Below, in pieces: positions 25,642-33,489 of a stretch of 64,000 nucleotides of DNA. Numbering within the stretch: position 1 is the first letter of the stretch; the number at the start of each line of letters is the position of its first letter. The stretch is from 40CM-2-70-7 sp035631315. GTDB lineage: Bacteria > Gemmatimonadota > Gemmatimonadetes > Gemmatimonadales > GWC2-71-9. The stretch covers positions 104,969 to 168,968 of the forward strand of contig DASQIZ010000098.1 in NCBI GenBank assembly GCA_035631315.1. The letters are read 5' to 3'. The position numbers and the translations under genes were made by a program. A model generated the notes under the pieces. The model did no database searches. It was not told where the DNA came from and saw nothing but the letters and a program-made list of their open reading frames with translations.

Positions 25642-26196
25642 ATGAGCCCTTCCTCCGCCTCCGCCCGCGCCGACGGCCTCGCCATCGGGCGGGCGTCTTT
25701 GCAACAACTGCATCGCTCCTTGCTCCAGCACGCGCCCGACCAGGCAGTCGCGGTGCTGCAAGAGACGGGGTACGCGTCGGGCGAAGGGATCTATCAGGCG
25801 TTCTGCGCGTGGCTCCCCGGTGCGGCGGGTGTATCGAATCCTGAGGATCTGGACACCGCACATGTCAACGCGGTGCTGGCTGAGTTTTTCCGCGCCCGCG
25901 GCTGGGGCACGGTCACGGTGCAGCCCGTCGGCGGCGCCGCGCTCGCGGTCGATTCCACCGATTGGGTCGAAGCCGATCCCGGCACCGCCGAAGCCCCGAT
26001 GTGCTTCTTCTCGGCGGGCATGCTCGCCGATTTCCTGGGGCGCGTCTCAGGGGAACCCGTCGCCGTGATGGAAGTGGAGTGTCGTTCGAAGAACGATGCG
26101 CGCTGCCGTTTTCTATCCGCAGCACCCGAAACGTTACAGCATGTGTATGAGCAAATGACCGCGGGCCGCACCTACGAGGACGCGCTCACCGGATAA
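25642..26196 (+). CDS. V4R (4-vinyl reductase) domain protein
   Basis: A 184-residue protein whose C-terminal 120 or so residues match the V4R fold, a small-molecule-binding domain. Visible signs are ARADGLAIGRASLQQLHRSL, a central beta region, FFSAGMLADFLGRVSGEPVAVMEVECRSK and the closing DARCRFLS. The paired Cys (VEC...RC) of V4R/XylR-N-type domains is conserved. There is no DNA-binding or kinase domain, so it is stand-alone, and its ligand is unknown. It lies 15 bases after ligA. Confidence 0.7.
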   Translation: MSPSSASARADGLAIGRASLQQLHRSLLQHAPDQAVAVLQETGYASGEGIYQAFCAWLPGAAGVSNPEDLDTAHVNAVLAEFFRARGWGTVTVQPVGGAALAVDSTDWVEADPGTAEAPMCFFSAGMLADFLGRVSGEPVAVMEVECRSKNDARCRFLSAAPETLQHVYEQMTAGRTYEDALTG

Positions 26197-26200
26197 ATGC

Positions 26201-26270
26201 GGGATTGGGATAAGAGATTGGGGATTGGGAACGAACCACTCCCCAATCCCGAATCCCCCATCCCAGTCCT
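26201..26270. repeat. Inverted pair of degenerate 7-base repeats (GGGATTG family)
   Basis: The left arm reads GGGATTG, GGATAAG, AGATTGG, GGATTGG in 7-base steps. The right arm, from 26241, reads CCCCAAT, CCCGAAT, CCCCCAT, CCCAGTC. The arms are complementary and could form a long hairpin. It lies between the V4R gene and a small gene. The same family is at 53267-53336. Confidence 0.75.
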
Positions 26271-26326
26271 TGGAACGGAACCTGCTCTCTGTTCAGGGTG
26301 TTACTCTGACGCGAGAGGAGGTACCT

Positions 26327-26506
26327 ATGCTGACCCTCAATCTCAACGCTGACCAAGCCGCGCTACTCACGCGGATTCTCGACTTGTATTTCTCCGAGCT
26401 GAAAAAGGCGGGCACTTCACGAGAGGTGGCTCCCCGATTTGCCTCGGAGGGACCGCTGCTCCGGGATGTGCTGAGCCAGTTAGCGGCGTATCAGCACGCG
26501 GCGTAG
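26327..26506 (+). CDS. Small hypothetical protein (59 residues)
   Basis: A short helical protein (LNLNADQAALLTRILDLYF at the N-terminus, then a second helix RDVLSQLAAYQHAA). The start ATG is set by the strong ribosome site GAGAGGAGGT, 6 bases before it. The longer in-frame start reads through the repeat at 26201-26270 and is unlikely. I do not recognise the family; the fold may be a helical hairpin. The ribosome site makes a real gene likely. Confidence 0.65.
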   Translation: MLTLNLNADQAALLTRILDLYFSELKKAGTSREVAPRFASEGPLLRDVLSQLAAYQHAA

Positions 26507-26532
26507 AGTACGCCGAACCCTCTTCTGTGCAT

Positions 26533-26608
26533 CCCCGGGCTCACGCCCGGGGTCGGGTAAGGCGGCATGCGGTGGGTGTACCGGACCCCGGGGCGAAGGC
26601 CCGGGGTT
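26533..26608. repeat. Two GC palindromes (REP-like)
   Basis: The first (26533-26552) pairs CCCCGGGC with GCCCGGGG around TCAC. The second (26585-26608) pairs CCCCGGG with CCCGGGG around a 7-base loop and ends in GGGGTT. They lie between the small gene and the convergent end of pmbA, where they could also act as a two-way terminator. Confidence 0.7.
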
Positions 26609-26613
26609 CACGC

Positions 26614-27936
26614 CTATCTCCCGGCTACACTCACTCCTTCCAAGAGCAGCGACGGCGACCAGCGAGTCCTCACCCAGCGGCCATCATTCCCCCAGGCGCC
26701 GAGCTTCTTCAACAAGTCGTAGACGTTCCCAGCCACCGCCGCGTCCTTGACCCGTCCGGTGATCTTGCCGTTCTGAATCCGGTACGCGAGCGCCACAGGA
26801 TGGCTGAAGGCCCCGCCGATCACGTTTCCCTGGCCGACCCCGATCAGGTCATCGACCAGCAGGCCATCCCGGATGCCATCCAACAGTCCACCACCGAATG
26901 ACCAGCGGCTCGGGCCCGGCGTGGTCCCGACGATGAGGTTCGAGTAGCCAAGGTGGGGTTTGCCGAATACGCCGCGATGACCGTGACCGGTGCTGCGTTG
27001 AGACCCACCCAACCGCGCGGCGGTCTCGAGATCGTAGACGAAGCCCCGGGGGGTCCCGCAGTCGATCAGGGGCAGACGCCTTGCGGGCACTCCTTCGTCA
27101 TCGAAGGGATACGAGGCAGGGCGATCCGCGAGCGTGGGGTCGTCGGTGATCGAAAGCCCCTCCGCGAACACCGGCTCGCCGGTCTTCCCCTGAAGAGGCG
27201 AGATGCCTTGCACCAACGTCTTGCCCGACAATGCTTCCTTGAGCGGCAGCAGAATAGCCTGAAGCCCCATCGGCGAGAACACTACGGGCAGCGATCCACT
27301 CGGCGGGTCGACGATCTTGAGCGCGAGCTCGAGGCGTGTCTTGATCGAGTCCACCAGGAAATCGAGGTCCTCGGAGGTCGGAAGCCCGACCCCGGTGAGC
27401 TCGTCATAAATCATCAGCACGTCATTCTCGGACACGCGCGCGATGTCGGCCCCGACGCTCACGCCGGTGGCGCGGTACGTGCCCTGCCCGCCGGCGGTGT
27501 TCCCGATCGTCAGCTCCGCCACTTCGCGCTCGACCACCACATTGATCTGTGCATCGGGACGCGAGAGACGCTCCACCAGGCCCCGGCCGATGTCCGCGAG
27601 TGTACCCACCGACGCACTCGTCGCCGACTTGGACTCGGTGGAAACCGCGGAGAACTTGCTGGAAGAAGGAAACTCGATCGCCAGCGGCTCACCGAGGGCT
27701 GCCGAGGCAAGTGCGCGGGCGACGACGTCGGATGGCGGTGCGTCGGTGGCGGTGGTGCCGGCCACGCCGACCTTGCCGTCCTTCAGGACTCGGATGTTGA
27801 GCCCCGACTCCTCGACGACCCCGGCGGACTTGAGGCGCCCGGACTCGAAGGCGATGGTCGTCCGCTCACTGCGACGCCAGCAGGCATCTCCCGCATCCGC
27901 GGCTTTTTTCAGGGCTTCGAGGGCCGCCGGGATCAC
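26614..27936 (-). CDS. pmbA: PmbA/TldE family protein, partner of TldD
   Basis: A 440-residue member of the TldD/PmbA (U62) family. In known cases TldD and TldE/PmbA form a heterodimeric metalloprotease that processes peptides such as microcin precursors; here the substrate is unknown. This subunit lacks the HExxxH zinc motif, as expected for PmbA. Family segments are SSSKFSAVSTESKS, GEPVFAEGLSITDDPTL, the YPFDDEGVPARRLPLIDCG core, and AFSHPVALAYRIQNGKITGRV, which precedes DAAVAGNVYDLL. The start GTG at 27936 overlaps the tldD stop as GTGA; a longer in-frame start only reads antiparallel tldD sequence. Confidence 0.9.
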   Translation of the reverse strand: MIPAALEALKKAADAGDACWRRSERTTIAFESGRLKSAGVVEESGLNIRVLKDGKVGVAGTTATDAPPSDVVARALASAALGEPLAIEFPSSSKFSAVSTESKSATSASVGTLADIGRGLVERLSRPDAQINVVVEREVAELTIGNTAGGQGTYRATGVSVGADIARVSENDVLMIYDELTGVGLPTSEDLDFLVDSIKTRLELALKIVDPPSGSLPVVFSPMGLQAILLPLKEALSGKTLVQGISPLQGKTGEPVFAEGLSITDDPTLADRPASYPFDDEGVPARRLPLIDCGTPRGFVYDLETAARLGGSQRSTGHGHRGVFGKPHLGYSNLIVGTTPGPSRWSFGGGLLDGIRDGLLVDDLIGVGQGNVIGGAFSHPVALAYRIQNGKITGRVKDAAVAGNVYDLLKKLGAWGNDGRWVRTRWSPSLLLEGVSVAGR

Positions 27937-29309
27937 GCGACGTCGCCCCCGACCAGCGCGTCTTCGATTCGCACGTGGGGCGCGCCCTCGGTGACGGCGA
28001 GGTAGGCCTGTCCCGCCTTCCCGCACCCTCCGCCGATCTGATTCCACTGGAAGTCGCCGGCGATCCGCTCGATGCGGTCCAGCGTCTGGAACAGATTTCC
28101 CGCCAGCACCACGTCCTTCACCAGCTCGGCCACGTGGCCGTCGCGGATCATGTAGCCGTAGGCGGCGGTGAACGAGAAGCTCTCCAGCATCGTCTGTCCG
28201 CCGAAGGCGGAGCAGGCGTACACGCCGAGCTTCACGTCCTTGATCAGGTCTTCGAAGGTCCCTTCGCCATTGCCGATGTACGTGTTGGTCATCCGGACGA
28301 TTGGTGGATGACGGAACGACAGGGCGCGCGCGTTGCCCGTGGGACGCTCGCCCATCCGGGCCGCGGTCTCCCGCGAGTGGAGCCGCCCGACGAGGACGCC
28401 TTCCCTGATCAGCACGGAGTCCTGCGTCGGCACACCTTCGTCATCGAAGGGCATGGTGCCGCGGAGACCGGGGGCGGCCCCGTTGTCCCCGACGTTCAGG
28501 ACCTTCCGGCCGAATCGCCTCCCGAGCGTCATCATCTCCCGGGCTTGCGGGTTCTCATACACGAAGTCGGCCTCCGACAGATGGCCGAAGGCCTCGTGAA
28601 TGAACACGCCGGCCATCTCGGGATCGAGGATGACCGGGTAGTTGCCGCCGCGCACGGTCGGTGCCCGGAGGAGCTGAGACGCCCGCTCGCCGGCCTTTTT
28701 GAACCCATCCGCGTACATGTGGACCGAGTTCCAGCCCTTTCGGAGGCCGATCGACTCGAGGCTCTTCTCGATCGTGCCGTTCTTCCGGGCGATGGCCGTC
28801 CCCGAAAGCGTGACCTCGGGGCGGAGCTCGTGCAGACTCGTCCCCTCCGAGTTCACGAACCAGTACTCGGTCACTTCATCGTGATAGTTCGCGATGGTGT
28901 CGGTGATATCGCCTGAGACGGCGAGCATTTCGCCGTTGTACGCCTCGATCAGCCGGGTCTTCTCGGCCAGGGAGATGCCGCGGACGTCGCCGTCCAGATC
29001 GAGGAGTGCTTCGGCGGTCTGGGGAGTGACGTCGGCCAGGCGAATGGGCTCGTCGAGCACGATGGCCCGCGAGAGCTCCTGGGCCCGCTCGATCATCGCG
29101 GGGACCTGGCGCAGCGACGTGAAGGCCGCGACGCCCCAGCCATGCCCCTTGGAGAGGACGCGAACGCACCCACCGACATCTTCGGATGCGCTGGCCGTTT
29201 CAAGCCGGCGGCCGCGAAACGAGACCCCGGTAGCCCAGGTCCGTTCGACGCGAATTTCGGTGTAGTCGGCGCGGGACGCGCGAAGCGCCCCGTCGAGGAG
29301 ATCCCTCAC
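27933..29309 (-). CDS. tldD: TldD family metalloprotease
   Basis: A 458-residue catalytic subunit of the TldD/TldE protease. The zinc motif HExxxH is clear in FIHEAFGHLSEAD (residues about 229-241). Other family segments are RVERTWATGVSFRGRR, FDDEGVPTQDSVLI, RHPPIVRMTNTYIGNG and GGGCGKAGQAYL near the end; the last contains the Cys expected as a further zinc ligand. The GTG start lies 3 bases after the phosphoribosyltransferase stop, and the end overlaps pmbA. The three genes form one operon on the minus strand. Confidence 0.94.
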   Translation of the reverse strand: MRDLLDGALRASRADYTEIRVERTWATGVSFRGRRLETASASEDVGGCVRVLSKGHGWGVAAFTSLRQVPAMIERAQELSRAIVLDEPIRLADVTPQTAEALLDLDGDVRGISLAEKTRLIEAYNGEMLAVSGDITDTIANYHDEVTEYWFVNSEGTSLHELRPEVTLSGTAIARKNGTIEKSLESIGLRKGWNSVHMYADGFKKAGERASQLLRAPTVRGGNYPVILDPEMAGVFIHEAFGHLSEADFVYENPQAREMMTLGRRFGRKVLNVGDNGAAPGLRGTMPFDDEGVPTQDSVLIREGVLVGRLHSRETAARMGERPTGNARALSFRHPPIVRMTNTYIGNGEGTFEDLIKDVKLGVYACSAFGGQTMLESFSFTAAYGYMIRDGHVAELVKDVVLAGNLFQTLDRIERIAGDFQWNQIGGGCGKAGQAYLAVTEGAPHVRIEDALVGGDVA

Positions 29310-29312
29310 CCG

Positions 29313-29870
29313 CTACATCCCGCGGAGCTTGTCGGCGTAATCCGGGCGGACCACGATCTCCCCGTTCTTGATGATCTCGCGGTCCCAGGGGAGGATGATG
29401 AAGCTTTCGGTCTCGAGCGCGGAGAAATCGACCTGATAGGGACCGGTGCGAAAAGAAACCGCGGTCTTCACGGAGGCGGGCCGCAGCTCGCGGACCGCGT
29501 TGAGGGCGAGTTTCATGGTGTCGCCGGTGTCGCACGTCTCGTCCACGATCAGCACGCGGCGCCCGGTCACGAGCCGCGGCGGCCCCGCGATCACGACCGG
29601 CCGCGCGCCCGACTCGGAGCGCGTGATCGCCATCGAGGCGAAGTCGCGCTGCATGATGCTCGCCACCACGGCGCCTGGAATGACGCCCGCCCGGGCGATG
29701 CCCAGGACCAGCTCAGGGTCGTACGCGCGAAACACCTTGAGGGCGAGGACCCGGCAGAGCTCCCCGAAAAACGGCCAGTCCACCTCGAGCACCGCGTTGG
29801 GTGATGCGCGTCCGGGGCGCGAACGGCGGGGAGCGGGGGGGGTAGGAGCACCGGGAGGGACGTACGTCAT
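29313..29870 (-). CDS. Phosphoribosyltransferase family protein
   Basis: A 185-residue type I phosphoribosyltransferase-fold protein. The PRPP-binding motif VLIVDETCDTGDTM (residues about 105-118) is intact. Upstream are LVLGIARAGVIPG and a flexible loop region. It resembles hypoxanthine/xanthine PRTases of the Gpt/Hpt-like group, but I cannot name the base it uses. The first 28 residues are Pro/Arg-rich, not conserved-looking and may be disordered. The start has a promoter-like pair 5 bases upstream and no Shine-Dalgarno. It leads the operon with tldD and pmbA. Confidence 0.83.
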   Translation of the reverse strand: MTYVPPGAPTPPAPRRSRPGRASPNAVLEVDWPFFGELCRVLALKVFRAYDPELVLGIARAGVIPGAVVASIMQRDFASMAITRSESGARPVVIAGPPRLVTGRRVLIVDETCDTGDTMKLALNAVRELRPASVKTAVSFRTGPYQVDFSALETESFIILPWDREIIKNGEIVVRPDYADKLRGM

Positions 29871-29875
29871 TCGGG

Positions 29876-29905
29876 AAACTACATTGCGAATGCAAGCAGC
29901 CGCAA
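29876..29905 (-). promoter_or_regulatory. Candidate promoter of the PRTase-tldD-pmbA operon, leaderless geometry
   Basis: On the minus strand TTGCGG and TAGTTT are 18 bases apart, with the -10 box ending 5 bases before the ATG at 29870. It overlaps the divergent promoter at 29884-29913. Confidence 0.4.
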
Positions 29906-29913
29906 GCTATTTT
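29884..29913 (+). promoter_or_regulatory. Candidate promoter of the TPR-lipoprotein-acyl-CoA synthetase operon, leaderless geometry
   Basis: TTGCGA and TATTTT are 18 bases apart, and the -10 box ends 6 bases before the ATG at 29920. No ribosome site is visible. Confidence 0.4.
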
Positions 29914-29919
29914 CGCATC

Positions 29920-30366
29920 ATGAGTTTCTGGCGCCGCCTCTTCGGCGGCTCGTCACCCGACGAGATCGCGCCGCAGCGACTCGATTACCTGAACGAGGCG
30001 CTGGCGCTCGAACGGCAAGGCGACTACGAGGCCGCGCTGACGTCCTACCGCCTCGCGCTGCGCGACCATCCGAACGACGCCCGCATTCTCCAGAACATGG
30101 CCATCGCGTTCACGAAGACCGGGCGCGTGGACGAAGCCATCCGCCACTACCGGCGCTCGCTCGAGCTCGACAAGTCCCTCGCGGGCGCGCACTACGGACT
30201 CGCGTTTCTCCTGCTGAAGCGCGGCGACCCCGACGGCGCCGTGCGCCATCTGAAGGAATTCCTCGCGCAACCTCCGAAGGGCCCCGACGCACAGAAGTGG
30301 ATCGAACACGCCAAGGACCAGCTCCGGGAAATGGGCGAGGCCCACTCCCCCATGGAGGCGCGCTGA
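29920..30366 (+). CDS. TPR-repeat protein
   Basis: A 148-residue soluble protein made mostly of TPR units (ALALERQGDYEAALTSYRLAL; ILQNMAIAFTKTGRVDEAIRHY; AHYGLAFLLLKRGDPDGAVRHL). There is no signal peptide, so it acts in the cytoplasm as a protein-protein adaptor; the partner is unknown. The start ATG at 29920 was chosen because the first conserved residues follow at once; a much longer in-frame start reads antiparallel PRTase sequence. It leads a three-gene operon, and its stop overlaps the next gene's CTG start. Confidence 0.85.
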   Translation: MSFWRRLFGGSSPDEIAPQRLDYLNEALALERQGDYEAALTSYRLALRDHPNDARILQNMAIAFTKTGRVDEAIRHYRRSLELDKSLAGAHYGLAFLLLKRGDPDGAVRHLKEFLAQPPKGPDAQKWIEHAKDQLREMGEAHSPMEAR

Positions 30367-31085
30367 GGCTTCGAATCCGGTGGGGGGGGGCCCTGCTCGC
30401 CGGGGCCCTCGCGGTCGCCTGCGGCACCATCAGTACCGACCTCAACGAGGTCATCGCCCTTCAGGTCAACCTCGGCCCCGACACCGGGAAGATGGACTTC
30501 GGCGACACCGTGGTCCTGACCGCCGTGGCCCTCAATGGCCGCGGACAGCCGGTCTCCGCGCCGATCGTCTGGGCCGACCTCGACACCCTGGTCAGCATCG
30601 ACACCCTGACCGGCGCCCTGGTCGGCCGGTATCCCAGCACGACCGGGTTCATCGAAGCCCGCACCGGTAACCTGCGCTCCAATCCACAGGCGATCACTGT
30701 TTCGATCCGGCCCGACACCGCCTTCGCCGACAGCACCGCGGCCCGGGACTCGGTCAGCATCGGGACGAAAAAGGATTCGCTCTCCGACTCGATCCGCATC
30801 CGGGTTCGGCATTACGACCCCACCGACACCACGGCCCTGTCCGGACGCCCGGTCATCTTCACCTTGCTCTATCCAAATCCGGCGGCCGATACCGGCAGCT
30901 TCAAGCTGTTCCCCCCCGGCCCCACGGTGGTCACGGATGTGAACGGCCTGGCCGTCGTGCAAGTCCGGTTGAAGCAGCGTACCTTGCCCGATTCGGCGGT
31001 GGTCCAGGCGTCGGTGGTGCGCTACTTCAACCACATCCCCGTTCCTGGATCGCCCATGACCTTCGTGGTGAGGTTCAATCCATGA
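30363..31085 (+). CDS. Ig-like lipoprotein with probable CTG start
   Basis: A 240-residue lipoprotein with signal RLRIRWGGALLAGALAVAC and a Ser/Thr/Asp-rich beta-sandwich body. It resembles bacterial Ig-like (Big) domains: VALNGRGQPVSAPIVWADLDT (residues about 56-76), then a second domain with GPTVVTDVNGLAVVQVRL near the end. The likely start is CTG at 30363. It overlaps the upstream stop as CTGA and lies 5 bases after GGAGG; the other option, GTG at 30297, would give a 43-residue leader and lies deep inside the upstream gene. It overlaps fadD by 4 bases. The function is unknown, probably cell-surface. Confidence 0.7.
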   Translation: MRLRIRWGGALLAGALAVACGTISTDLNEVIALQVNLGPDTGKMDFGDTVVLTAVALNGRGQPVSAPIVWADLDTLVSIDTLTGALVGRYPSTTGFIEARTGNLRSNPQAITVSIRPDTAFADSTAARDSVSIGTKKDSLSDSIRIRVRHYDPTDTTALSGRPVIFTLLYPNPAADTGSFKLFPPGPTVVTDVNGLAVVQVRLKQRTLPDSAVVQASVVRYFNHIPVPGSPMTFVVRFNP

Positions 31086-32899
31086 AAGCCGGTGAAAAAG
31101 GGACGCTGACCCAGCTGTTCTTCGATGGTCTGGACCGGTTCGTTCCCGAGAACCGGACCGCCTTCAAGGCGAAGGGTCGGGACGCCTGGCACCCTCTGAC
31201 GCACAAGGATGCCGAAGCGCGGGTGCGGGCGATTTCCTTAGGGCTGAAAGAGCTCGGCGTGCAACCGGGTGAGCGGGTGGCCCTGCTGTCGGAAACCCGC
31301 CTCGAATGGGCCCTGGTGGACTATGCCTGTCTCTGTGCCCATGCCACCGATGTACCGATCTACCCCACCCTGTTGGTCAAACAAGTCGAATACATCCTGA
31401 AAGATTGCGGCGCGACGACCGTCTTCTGCTCGACGACTGAGCAGGTGGCCAAGGTCAACGAGATCAAGGCCCACCTGCCCATCAAGCAGATCATCACGTT
31501 CGATGCCGGCGCGAGCGCCGGCGTCATGACGCTCGACCAGCTGGAGAAGCAGGGCAAGGCGGCGGAGTCGAAGTACCCGAATTGGCGTGCGGACGCGCTG
31601 AAGGTGTCTCCAGATTCACTCGCGACGTTGATCTACACGTCGGGCACGACGGGTGACCCCAAGGGGGTGATGCTCACCCACGACAACCTCCACAGCAACG
31701 TCGCTGCCTGCATCAACATTCTGCCGATCTCGGCGCAGGACGAATGCCTGTCGATGCTGCCGCTGTCGCACGTCTACGAGCGCATGGTCGACTACACCAT
31801 GTTCGCCGCGGGGGTGGTGATCAATTATGCCGAGTCGTTCGATAAGGTGGCGCAGAATCTCCGGGAGACGAGGCCGACGATCGTCCTGTCGGTCCCGCGG
31901 CTCTACGAGAAGGTGTATGCGAAGGTGATCGAGGGCGCGTCGAAGAGCCCCGTGAAGCACGCGATCTTCAATTGGTCCAAGAAGGCGGGCGACCGCTGGG
32001 CGACGCACAAGCTCTCCGGCGTCCGGATCCCGATGCTCGTCTCGCTCCACCACGCCATCGCCGACACGCTGGTCTTCAAGAAGGTGCGCGCCGCCACCGG
32101 CGGCCGGCTCAAGACGTTCATCTCCGGCAGCGCGCCCCTCTCCGCCGACGTCGCCCTGTTTTTCTTCGCCTGCTCGCTGCCGATTCTCGAGGGATACGGC
32201 CTGACCGAGACGTCTCCGGTGCTGACCCTGAATCCCCCACAGAAGCCGAAACTCGGCACCGTGGGCACCGCCATCCCTGGCGTGACCATCAAGATCGCGG
32301 GGGATGGCGAGATCCTGGCCAAGGGTCCGAACATCATGCAGGGCTACTACAACCTGCCGCAGGAAACGAAGGAAGCATTGCAGGATGGGTGGTTCCACAC
32401 GGGGGACATCGGCGAAGTCGACTCCGAGGGCTACCTCAAGATCACCGACCGCAAGAAGGACATGATCAAGACGGCGGGTGGGAAATGGGTCGCGCCGCAG
32501 CCGATCGAAAACGCGGTCAAGGCCAACAAGTACGTCGCGAGCGTCATCCTGCTCGGCGACAAGCGGAAATTCCCGTTGCTCCTGGTGGTCCCGAACTTCG
32601 ACCAGCTCGAAGCGTGGGCGAAGTACCGGAAGATCGCGTACACCTCACGGGAGCAGCTCGTCACGCTGCCCGACGTGAAGGCCAAGATGGAGCGTGAGTG
32701 CATGGGGACGCTCAACGATCTGCCGCGGTACGAGATGCCGAAGAAGGTGGCCCTGCTGGCACACGACTTCACGATCGAATCGGGTGAGCTGACGCCGACG
32801 TTGAAGATCAAGCGGAGAGTCGTGGAGCAGCATTATGAGAAGCAGATCACGGCGGCGTATGCGGAGGCGGACCCGCTCGCTGCGGCCGTTGAAGGCTAA
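31082..32899 (+). CDS. Long-chain acyl-CoA synthetase (AMP-forming, FadD/FadD15-like)
   Basis: A 605-residue member of the AMP-forming adenylate superfamily, which activates fatty acids to acyl-CoA. The P-loop LIYTSGTTGDPKGVMLTHDN (residues about 180-199), YGLTETSPVLTLNPP and GWFHTGDIGEVDSEGYLKITD-RKKDMIKTAGGKWVAP motifs are complete. The overall shape matches the FadD15/ACSL type (about 600 residues). It overlaps the lipoprotein gene at its start (ATGA) and the following minus-strand gene at its end. Precise chain-length preference cannot be read. Confidence 0.94.
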   Translation: MKAGEKGTLTQLFFDGLDRFVPENRTAFKAKGRDAWHPLTHKDAEARVRAISLGLKELGVQPGERVALLSETRLEWALVDYACLCAHATDVPIYPTLLVKQVEYILKDCGATTVFCSTTEQVAKVNEIKAHLPIKQIITFDAGASAGVMTLDQLEKQGKAAESKYPNWRADALKVSPDSLATLIYTSGTTGDPKGVMLTHDNLHSNVAACINILPISAQDECLSMLPLSHVYERMVDYTMFAAGVVINYAESFDKVAQNLRETRPTIVLSVPRLYEKVYAKVIEGASKSPVKHAIFNWSKKAGDRWATHKLSGVRIPMLVSLHHAIADTLVFKKVRAATGGRLKTFISGSAPLSADVALFFFACSLPILEGYGLTETSPVLTLNPPQKPKLGTVGTAIPGVTIKIAGDGEILAKGPNIMQGYYNLPQETKEALQDGWFHTGDIGEVDSEGYLKITDRKKDMIKTAGGKWVAPQPIENAVKANKYVASVILLGDKRKFPLLLVVPNFDQLEAWAKYRKIAYTSREQLVTLPDVKAKMERECMGTLNDLPRYEMPKKVALLAHDFTIESGELTPTLKIKRRVVEQHYEKQITAAYAEADPLAAAVEG

Positions 32900-33489
32900 G
32901 AGGTAGCCTCTCCGACCCAGAGACCCTGCCCCACCGCCAGGCGATTCACGCCGGCGATCTCGGGTACCTGCTCGTTCTCGATCACCATCCGCCGGCCCTT
33001 CAGCAGGATTCGTTTCGCTTCCGCCAGCCACTTCGAGGTCGCCACTTCCGCTCCCACCACCACACCCCGCGCAATGGCGCTCTTGAGCGGGATGACGTGC
33101 TCAGCACGAATGAGGGAGAGGATCGGGAGCTCCTCGGCGTCGAGAGGCGGATTGATCCCGACGAAATGGATCCCACCCATCAGGGAGGCGAGGCCCACGG
33201 CGTAGCGGACCGCCGAGCCGATGAGGATGACGTAGCCGCCGGGACCGGAGAGGTCGAGGAGGGCCTGGACCGTCAGGGGGTCGGCGGTGGAGAATGGCGG
33301 GGCGTGGTGGGTCGAGATCCCGCCGAACTCGACCACGCCGTTTGTGATCTCGTATTCCTTGCGGCAGACGGGGCAGCCGAGGAGCCCGCGGGCCACCATC
33401 CGCCCGGACATCTCGACGGTGGAAAGCACCAGGAACTCTTCCTGGTGTTTCTCGGGGCAGCGGAGCATCTCGGTCAGCTCAATGTGCAT
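32896..33489 (-). CDS. Trm112-like zinc domain plus unknown Rossmann-like domain
   Basis: A 197-residue soluble protein. The N-terminal 55 or so residues look like a Trm112 domain: LRCPEKHQ...GLLGCPVCRKEYEITNGVVEFG, with Cys11, Cys39 and Cys42 plus a possible His15 as zinc ligands. The C-terminal part, residues 70-197, has alternating hydrophobic strands and helices (LLDLSGPGGYVILIGSAVRYA; HFVGINPPLDAEELPILS) like a degenerate methyltransferase or Rossmann fold, but no SAM motif is clear. Its own start is about 10 bases inside the end of the propeller/M23 gene. I do not know its function. Confidence 0.6.
   Translation of the reverse strand: MHIELTEMLRCPEKHQEEFLVLSTVEMSGRMVARGLLGCPVCRKEYEITNGVVEFGGISTHHAPPFSTADPLTVQALLDLSGPGGYVILIGSAVRYAVGLASLMGGIHFVGINPPLDAEELPILSLIRAEHVIPLKSAIARGVVVGAEVATSKWLAEAKRILLKGRRMVIENEQVPEIAGVNRLAVGQGLWVGEATS

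Noticed and set aside
28900..29265. Plus-strand open frames opposite tldD, pmbA and the PRTase
   Set aside because: These overlap strongly conserved minus-strand motifs (HEAFGH, the PRPP motif) and have no ribosome site or recognisable domain.
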